A stretch of 64,000 nucleotides of DNA from Corinectria fuckeliana. Taxonomy: Eukaryota; Ascomycota; Sordariomycetes; Hypocreales; Nectriaceae. Under the pieces are notes generated by a model. It had not been told where the DNA came from. It saw only the letters and a program-made list of their open reading frames with translations, and did no database searches. Below are positions 57,313-64,000 of this stretch, in pieces. The translations under genes and the position numbers were made by a program. Every line of letters starts with the position of its first letter. Within the stretch, counting starts at the first letter, position 1. Location: positions 186,001 through 250,000 of the forward strand of contig WPDH01000261.1 of the NCBI GenBank assembly GCA_019137255.1, given 5' to 3'.

Positions 57313-57737
57313 TGTTGTGAATCCAACAAAGATTGCTAGGTAGTTTGTGCTCTTCAATGCTGAGCCTTTCTCAATCAATGCACAGCAGAATGCCCGTCAC
57401 TTGACGCCAAACAGTTCCCAGCATATGTATATATAGATTCTGTTTCAATGAAAATTAGAAAAGAACATTAGAAGAACAGTCGTCGTGATCACGTATGATG
57501 GCAGGTTCCTTTTCAGGGCGACGTGAAGTCGATACTTCGAACAAACGGGCAAGGGGGGGTGATATGACTAAGCCACCGTCGTGGCGGTGGCTTGCCTGCT
57601 GCCCGCTTTGCCTGCTTGCGCTCGGCAAAAATCCGGCGGGCAATTTTGGAGCTCGTGATGATCGAAAGATGTAAGTTTGGGACATGCGACTTCGTCTTTC
57701 CAAGCAAACCAGCCGATTTTGCTGGAAATCACCCGCC
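57313..57737. promoter_or_regulatory. Divergent promoter SPP1-like / SCO1
   Basis: Head-to-head 425-bp region. An ATATGTATATATAG stretch near 57422-57435 could be a core element on either strand. No further site assigned. Confidence 0.4.
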
Positions 57738-58746
57738 ATGTCCAAGTCAATCGTGGCCTCGAAGGCCCTCCGGGGCATGTTTGCTCAGCTTCCCGCGCGC
57801 CAATGCCAGCGTTGCTTCTCCAGCAGCGGGCTCCAGCCGAAGCAGCTTCGGCCGACACTCCCGCGTATGCCCATCCAGTCTCGACAACCTATTACCCAGC
57901 GACGAACCAAGATGGATACGATCGAGAAGGCCAAGAGCCGATATGCCAATGGGGTATGATACAGAGCGGTTTGAGTGTAGTTGCGACAGAGTTGCGACAA
58001 CGGTGCGGAACCTCGAGGCTGACAAATGCGCTACAGCCCTTCTCGTGGAAGGCCGGCTTCCTGTTCGTGGCTACCTGCGGCCTTTTGGTGTGGTACTTTG
58101 AGTACGAAAAGGGTCGCATGCATCGCAAGAGGATAGCGGAGGCGGCCAAGGGTGTTGGCCGGCCCAAGGTGGGCGGCTCGTTTGAGCTGACTGACCAGAA
58201 CGGGCAGCCCTTTTCCAGCGAGAGGATGAAGGGCAAATACTCTCTTGTAAGTGTAACCCAAGATGCCGTTTTGAGTCCTGGTGCAAATCTCATTGAGCAA
58301 CTTGACTAACGTCGGCGTTCCAGGTCTACTTCGGCTTCACTCGTTGCCCCGACATCTGCCCCGAGGAGCTCGACAAGATGGCGCGCATGTTGGACGTCGT
58401 CGAAGCCAAGGCCCCGGACGCCCTGCTTCCCCTCTTCATCACCTGTGACCCCGCGCGAGACGACCCCAAGGCTCTCAAGGAGTACCTCGCCGAATTCCAC
58501 CCCAAATTCGTCGGCCTCACGGGCACCTACGACCAGATCAAGGCCCTCTGCAAGAAGTACCGTGTCTACTTTAGCACGCCCCAGAACGTTAGCCCTGGAC
58601 AGGATTACTTGGTGGACCACAGCATCTACTTTTACCTGATGGACCCGGAAGGCGACTTTGTGGAAGCTCTGGGTCGGCAGCATTCGCCGGATCAGGCGGC
58701 GAAGATCATCCTGGATCACATGAAGGACTGGAGCAAGAGCAGCTGA
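57738..58746 (+). CDS. SCO1: Sco1-type mitochondrial copper chaperone
   Basis: Inner-membrane protein delivering copper to the CuA site of cytochrome c oxidase subunit 2. Exons 57738-57953, 58037-58246 and 58324-58746 give 282 residues. The basic N-terminus, rich in Arg/Ser, is a mitochondrial targeting sequence. One transmembrane helix lies at about 77-93 (KAGFLFVATCGLLVWYF). The thioredoxin-like domain carries the copper site: CPDIC (Cys-150 and Cys-154) and His-241 in YLVDHSIY. GSFELTDQNG and VYFGFTRCPDIC are classical. An in-frame ATG at 57684 would add 18 residues to the presequence and is an alternative start. Confidence 0.94.
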
Positions 58747-59222
58747 AAGATTGGCAAGCATGGCTGAAGGTGGAGAGGGCTGTTACGATATGGGTTCTGT
58801 AAAAGTACTGTACCATATACCAAAACCGTCGATAGAAGATGCTACCTGGGTTGGAACCACTCAATTCACTGTATTTTTTTGACCGAGCACCTAAATTTTG
58901 AAGGAACTATGACACCTTTGCTGTGAATCTTCTGAAAGGTTTATTTGTGCTAATATTCGTTGTGTTGCGATGATGTTGCGTGCCGAAAGTTGACACAGCA
59001 CGTTTGTCAAAGCGCGTCGGATATTGGCGGGTCTTTGCCGATGTCATCGCTGTTATCGCCAATGACCAACGTCGCGGTGACCCATCTTGCCATAACTAAC
59101 CCACGTTTCCCGTATAACTTCCCACCATACACGGCAGACTAATTATCTGAACGACCACGAGTCTTCGACGGGCAGCTCTGTACGGATTCGCTTTGCACTT
59201 GTCTTAGATTGGAAAAAGGAAA
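58747..59222. other. Intergenic SCO1 to HAD gene
   Basis: Tandem spacer of 476 bp. Nothing besides presumed terminator and promoter sequence. Confidence 0.5.
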
Positions 59223-60892
59223 ATGCGACGCTCCAGCGTCCTCGGCCAGTGCCGATTCGCTGCGCGTCGCTGGTCGGTACAGTCTCGCCTTGGAGCCCCC
59301 GTTGCTCGCATCGCCGCAACCTCCAACGCCGTGTGCTATGGCGCGAGGGCGTTTCATGGCTCTGCAGCTGTGGGCTCGAAGCCGAAGGGCTCGTTGGGCG
59401 TGGACCCCAAGACTTTCCAGGAGCCGAGTGATGCGTCACGCAAGCTGTTTTCCGAGTTTGCCTTTGCGTTTGAGTGTGTTTGCCCTCGCCCTCCTCTCGC
59501 GGCCCGTCTCCCCTAAGCTCTCTATTGAAAGAAAACTTGAGATTGGCGCCCTGTTATTTCTCGGTCGTTTCTGACATTACTCCAGTATCGATGGCGTTCT
59601 GTACCAGGGCCGGAACCGCGTGGAGGGAGCTGACAAGGTCATCAAGATGATTAGGAACAATGGAATACGATATGTCTTCCTGACTAATGGAGGCGGTGTG
59701 TCGGAGGACAAAAAGGCCGATACGCTGCGAGAGCGGCTTCAGCTCAGTGAGCATGACGACGTGATACGGGGGCGGATGATTCTGTCACACACTCCTATGA
59801 GCGCATGGGACGCCGCGCTCAAAAACAAAGGCACGGTGCTCATTACAGGCTCTCACCCCGAGCAAGCCCGCCAAATAGCCCTTCAGTTGGTTGCCTGATT
59901 TTCATCTTACCCGTTGACATCTTCGACTAACACTCGGTAGTTACGGGTTCAAGCGTGTCGTTACCCCCGGCGACATCTTGGCAGCATGCAGAGACGTTTA
60001 CCCGTTTGAACTCATCAAGGATGGACTTCACGGGAACCACGTCCCGCTGCCTGACGGGAAGAGAATTGTCAACTTCAACGACCCATACGCCGCCGACATC
60101 CCTCAGGATGCCTTGAAAATCGACCAGATTTTCATCTGGAACGACCCCCGTGACTGGGCAGTGGACACTCAGATCATCCACGACCTTCTTATCTCACACC
60201 AGGGCTACTACGGCACGTTGTCAGGGATGAACGGCGACACATCGCTACCTAACAATGGATGGCAACAAGATGGCCAGCCTGGACTATGGATCTCCAACAT
60301 GGATCTCCTGTGGAAGACCAACTACCCCCTCAACCGGTTCGGCACGGGGGCTTTCATGGAGGCGCTAAAGGGCCTATGGTCGACGACAACGGACGGCATG
60401 GAGCTTCAATTCGATGCCCTGGGAAAGCCCTCCAACCACACCTACAAGTACGCACACGACCGACTGCTCCAGTACTATCACGACATGGCCTGCAACCGCA
60501 GCCAGGCAGACGAGGCGCACGACCCGACCAAGTGCCACCCCTTGCGACGAGTGTACATGATCGGCGACAACCCGGAGAGCGACATCCGCGGCGCAAACGA
60601 CTTCAACGCCGCCGACGGCACGGAGTGGGTTCCCATACTGGTTCGCACGGGCGTTTGGCGGCAGACGGCGACGGAGCGGGAGCCTCGCCACAAGCCGGCC
60701 GTGATTGTCGACGACGTCGTGGACGCGGTGGTGTGGGCGCTCAACAACGAGGGCATGAAGGCATCCCGGGAATGGCTCCTGTCGGCCTTGTCCCACACGA
60801 AGGGCTATATCAAGCTGCCGGAGCTGGAGGGCCAGCATGCGCCGCGCGGCGATGGATCGAGCAAGATGGAGACGGCCGAGGTGAGGCTCTGA
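59223..60892 (+). CDS. Mitochondrial HAD-superfamily hydrolase (YKR070W/HDHD5-like)
   Basis: Exons 59223-59473, 59586-59885 and 59941-60892 give about 500 residues. The first 50 residues are Arg/Ala/Ser-rich without acids, a mitochondrial presequence. HAD motif I is DIDGV (Asp-84 and Asp-86), formed across intron 1. The next motif is VFLTNGGG, and motif IV is YMIGDNPESDIRGAND, placing it in subfamily IIA with a C2 cap (IWNDPRDW segment). The cap and overall size match yeast YKR070W and human HDHD5/CECR5; the substrate is unknown. The donor of intron 2 (CA|GTTGGT) is weak but is the one that keeps frame into YGFKRVVTPGDI. Confidence 0.88.
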
Positions 60893-61722
60893 GGCCTACC
60901 GAAGGTATCTCTTGGAGTGGGGGCGACCTGCAATTGTACTATGACACTGCGTGCGAATATCTCGGCGTAAGATTCAGGGGCGCGAGCGGGCAATGAGTGG
61001 GCTTCTCTTCTTCTGCGGCATCTCGACCCGCAAACAGCTCCGTCTTCCGGGTGGTCTTGGTGCCCGAAGCGGGTCAACGGGGCGAAGAATACGTCAAATC
61101 ATCAGGTACGGGACGGGCTGAGCGTGAACGAATACGTAGGATGAAGAGAGAAACCCCCCTATCAATTCAGTCCATGTTCCCTGTCGTTGAAGAGCCGCTG
61201 CCGTGTGAGCCGTGATGATGGTGGGCAGACTGCTCCGTGTACGTATGGGCATAGTGTGAGGAGTGCCGCCTAATGTAAGTCTGTCGGTCAAGTGGTGACA
61301 ACTTGCAGGTCGGTGACTGGTCAACTGGCTTATGCGCGTTTGTGCATTAAAAAACGGTCCGCTAGACGGTGGCTTATCGCATAGTGTGAGGAGTGCCGCC
61401 TAATGTAAGTCTGTCGGTCAAGTGGTGACAACTTGCAGGTCGGTGACTGGTCAACTGGCTTATGCGCGTTTGTGCATTAAAAAACGGTCCGCTAGACGGT
61501 GGCTTATCGCCGAGGGCGTTTTTAACTGACCAGCTCCGTCGACGACTGTGACGTAGGCTAGATAATATGATAAGCCGTTTGAGCATCTCCACACATGATT
61601 GCTAGAGTGATATCTTACTGGAAAGACATGATAAGTCCCTGGTTGCTGAACTTGCCATTCCATCCGGTAGTAAAAGTTCAAAAATCATGCTAATCACATT
61701 GCTAATACACCGTCAAATATTA
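60893..61722. other. Convergent spacer with tandem duplication
   Basis: Tail-to-tail spacer between the HAD gene and the bZIP gene. It contains the 130-bp direct repeat described separately. No gene is seen. Confidence 0.5.
61249..61510. repeat. Exact 130-bp tandem duplication (two copies)
   Basis: The unit from about 61249 to 61380 is repeated immediately at about 61379-61510 with a 130-bp period and, by eye, no mismatch. Each copy contains AATGTAAGTCTG, ACTTGCAGGTCGG and an ACGGTCCGCTAGACGG near-palindrome. It is non-coding. Confidence 0.93.
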
Positions 61723-62632
61723 TCACATCCTAAAAGTGAGCTTCTTTTCGCCTCTCTTTTCACGCCAGTAATTAGTCGACTCGATGATCTCAGGACAACC
61801 TCGGATCAACCAACCCCACTTCCGCAGAAACGCGACGCTCGCCTCCCAGCCCAGAACATCCCACGATTGCCCCCACACAAGGAGGGAGGGTCTTTCCTCT
61901 TCGACTTCGTTCTCAACATGAAGCAGGTCAAAGCATAGCTCGTCTTCATCGTAGACCCCGGCAGCAATACCGTTCAGCATATTGTCCCGCATCTGGGGGA
62001 AGGGAAAAAGGTCAAACCAGGGATGATGCTTCACCGCCAGCTGCACGGCCGTCGGGCGAAGGTTTTCAGAGCATGATGGCGGCGGTGTGAGGTGGCCGGG
62101 CAGGCGAGGACCTAGCTGATTGTAGGGCGATACGGAATCATCGTGGCATAGGCCTACCACCGGGAAGCCCATGGCAATGGCGTTCTGTGACAGGGCGTTG
62201 AGGACGTTTAGTCTGATCAGCGAGGGTAGGTAGGTTGGCCGAAGGGTGTTGAGACTATATTCCACATAGAACTTGCTCATGAACGCAATCAGCTTTGCGC
62301 GCTGTTCAGGACTGGGCATGAGAAGGTAGCCGTTGCCGCTGGCCTGCAGCTGAGGCCACGACTCCAGCCTTTTGGCATCTACACCTATTGCGGACGCGAG
62401 AAAACGCTCTCGTTGAAGCTTCTTCTTCCGTCCTAGACCGGCATAAGCTGAGGATGCTGGCAATTCTCTGCAGTGACAAGCACGTAGACCTACGCTGTGT
62501 TCTCTGGTTGAGGCGGTTCTGCCGCGTTCTCCTCTCTTCCGCGCTCCCCTTTCCAGTCCAATCATCATCGGGATCGCGCATCTCTGCGAGCTGGGGCATC
62601 ACGCCCAGCCTCAGGGGATTGTGCGCATCCAT
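61723..62632 (-). CDS. bZIP-type regulator with DUF3425 domain
   Basis: Exon 1 is 62632-62494 and exon 2 62432-61723. The GTAGGT donor and GGTCTAG acceptor join to give the basic region RQNRLNQRTQRRKKKLQRER at about residues 37-56, which neither exon frame shows alone. Total 282 residues. The opening DPDDDWTGKGSAEERRTRQN is typical of fungal bZIP/DUF3425 proteins. The C-terminal domain includes HHPWFDLFPFPQMRDNML, LLVWGQSWDVLGWEAS and LRKWGWLIRGCPEIIESTNYWR, all usual for DUF3425. A regular leucine zipper after the basic region is not obvious, as in many of this family. Targets are unknown. Neighbouring ADH lies divergently 825 bp away. Confidence 0.86.
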
Positions 62633-63457
62633 CGGCTCGGCCAGATTGCCACGGGAACTAGCTGGAATGGGGGATAGGTCGTCCGTAGCGGTTGCTCTAG
62701 GTGTTTACTACGTAACGTTGGGTGTTTAGGTGGTCCGAGACTCCGACGTGTCGATTCATGCCCCCCACCCTTATATGCACCTAGATGACGGGAGGTCCGC
62801 AATTCCGCGCTCCTGCTGGTTCTGGCGGTATTAAGGGAGGGGACAAAAGTTCGACCGGTGCAGCCGGACCAGTTTCATGCCGCTCGTTCGGGCCGGGACA
62901 ATTAAGGGTCGGCTGGCGGATGTGCGGATGTAGGCTGCGCACGGCGTTTTCTCCAGCATTATGACGTTGGGTATTCCTCCTTTTTGGGTTCCCGCTAATG
63001 CAACCTGCTGATGCGCCATCGGGGATAGGTGGAGTATAGAAGCCAAGTGAATCTCGGATTTTCTTCTTGACCCTCGGGCACTAGCTGACCACGGCTAGAA
63101 CAGCCATCGTGGAATCAACGTTTCATGGGAGGGTGGGATGACGACGACGATTAATGGGCGTATCCCCGGCGATAGCAGATATCGATGATGCAGCATGGTA
63201 AGCATTCGTCGAAACGAAGCTGATGGTTTAAATCCGGGTGTCTAAGTGCGAGTGCAGAGATTGCTGCTAGCCTCTAGCGTCCTAAGTCCGATTGCTTAAA
63301 AGCGACCTGCCAAACAGGGATTATATAACTCAGGAATATATATAGAGCCCAGACTGTATCTTTATTTCCGCATCCCATCCACACATAACACAGAGCATCA
63401 TCCTCTCTACTCAAACAGTTTCTCAATTTCCTCCGGCCAACTAAATAATCATCAACC
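62633..63457 (+). promoter_or_regulatory. Divergent bZIP / ADH region with TATA elements
   Basis: Head-to-head intergenic region. TATATAA at about 63322-63328 and an ATATATATAG element at about 63336-63345 lie 115-135 bases before the ADH start, followed by a C/A-rich leader. The strong TATA boxes suggest inducible expression of the dehydrogenase. Confidence 0.5.
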
Positions 63458-64000
63458 ATGACTACCGATTACAAGTTCGAGGGCTGGCTAGGCCGTACCC
63501 CTGAGTCCGCCCAGGGCAAGATGGAATGGGGCTCGTTCGAGCCCAAGGAGTGGAAAGAGGAAGACGTCGACATCCAAATCACCCACTGCGGAATTTGCGG
63601 TTCAGATATTCACACCCTCCGTTCCGGCTGGGGCGAGACCCCTTATCGTGAGTTTGGTCTCTTGCCACCTTGACTCCAGACATGGCCGCTGACCTTATTG
63701 ATCCTAGCCTGCTGTGTTGGCCACGAAATCGTGGGCAAGGCCGTCCGCGTTGGAAAGAATGTGAACCACATCAAAGTCGGAGACCGTGTTGGAGTCGGTG
63801 CCCAGGCGCGAAGCTGTCTCGAGGCCGACTGCCCTGAGTGTTCCCAGGGCCTGGAGAACCACTGCTCGAGGGGTGCCGTCATCACCTACGGATCTGTCTA
63901 TCCCGGCAACGAGGGCAAATCCTACGGTGGCTACGCCGACTATAACCGAACCAACGGCAGCTTCGTTTTCAAGATACCCGAAGGCTTGTCGTCCGAGGTC
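63458..64000 (+). CDS. Zinc-dependent (cinnamyl-type) alcohol dehydrogenase, partial
   Basis: The gene runs off the window. Exon 1 is 63458-63647 and exon 2 begins 63708, so 161 residues are visible. The catalytic zinc ligands are Cys-44 in THCGICGSD and His-69 in GHEIVG. The structural zinc four-Cys lobe is the stretch CLEADCPECSQGLENHC. GDRVGVGAQARSC and SYGGYADY match the NADP-dependent Adh6/Adh7 and cinnamyl alcohol dehydrogenase group of medium-chain dehydrogenases, which reduce aliphatic and aromatic aldehydes. The coenzyme-binding Rossmann part lies outside the window, so coenzyme preference cannot be read. Confidence 0.93.

Overview
This window looks like nuclear chromosomal DNA of a filamentous ascomycete (Pezizomycotina), most likely a Sordariomycete. 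The grounds are short 50-110 nt introns with GTAAGT-type donors and CTAAC/CTGAC branch motifs, strong GC bias at third codon positions, pyrimidine-rich 5' leaders, and fungal families: an AA9 lytic polysaccharide monooxygenase (LPMO), an HsbA-type surface protein, a PR-1/CAP protein with a Kex2 site, a bZIP of the DUF3425 type, Ivy1, Sqt1 and Nup53. The species cannot be named from the sequence. All exon joins are read by eye from splice signals and reading-frame continuity, with no transcript data.

Layout. 1-12.3 kb is gene-dense: a single-pass membrane protein, acyl-protein thioesterase, Ivy1-like vacuolar BAR protein, Nup53, a LigB-type extradiol dioxygenase, an RNA 3'-terminal phosphate cyclase and a probable small membrane protein. 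12.3-29.5 kb is gene-poor. It holds two spliced, low-complexity orphan genes of matching architecture (13.4-14.1 and 16.3-16.9 kb, the second Q/Y/H-rich), one weaker small orphan, and about 10 kb of apparently non-coding DNA ending in microsatellites and a poly-C tract interrupted by Ns. 29.5-39 kb returns to genes: AA9 LPMO, HsbA-like protein, quinolinate phosphoribosyltransferase, copper amine oxidase, and a CAP-domain secreted protein with a long 5' leader that may contain an intron. 39.5-46.4 kb is again without supportable genes.

46.4-64 kb is compact and largely housekeeping: complex I subunit NDUFA8, Nup57, the 50-residue Tom5, Sqt1, a membrane protein, a Spp1-like PHD protein of COMPASS, Sco1, a mitochondrial HAD phosphatase, an exact 130-bp tandem duplication, a bZIP-type regulator and the start of a zinc alcohol dehydrogenase that runs off the edge.

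Functionally this is a mosaic rather than one pathway. Mitochondrial functions cluster on the right (NDUFA8, Tom5, Sco1, HAD protein), two nucleoporins (Nup53, Nup57) are present, and the AA9, HsbA and CAP genes form a secreted group in the middle. I do not see a biosynthetic gene cluster, an intact transposon, a CRISPR array or a recognisable tRNA. The most unusual material is the orphan, prion-like gene pair in the gene-poor interval.
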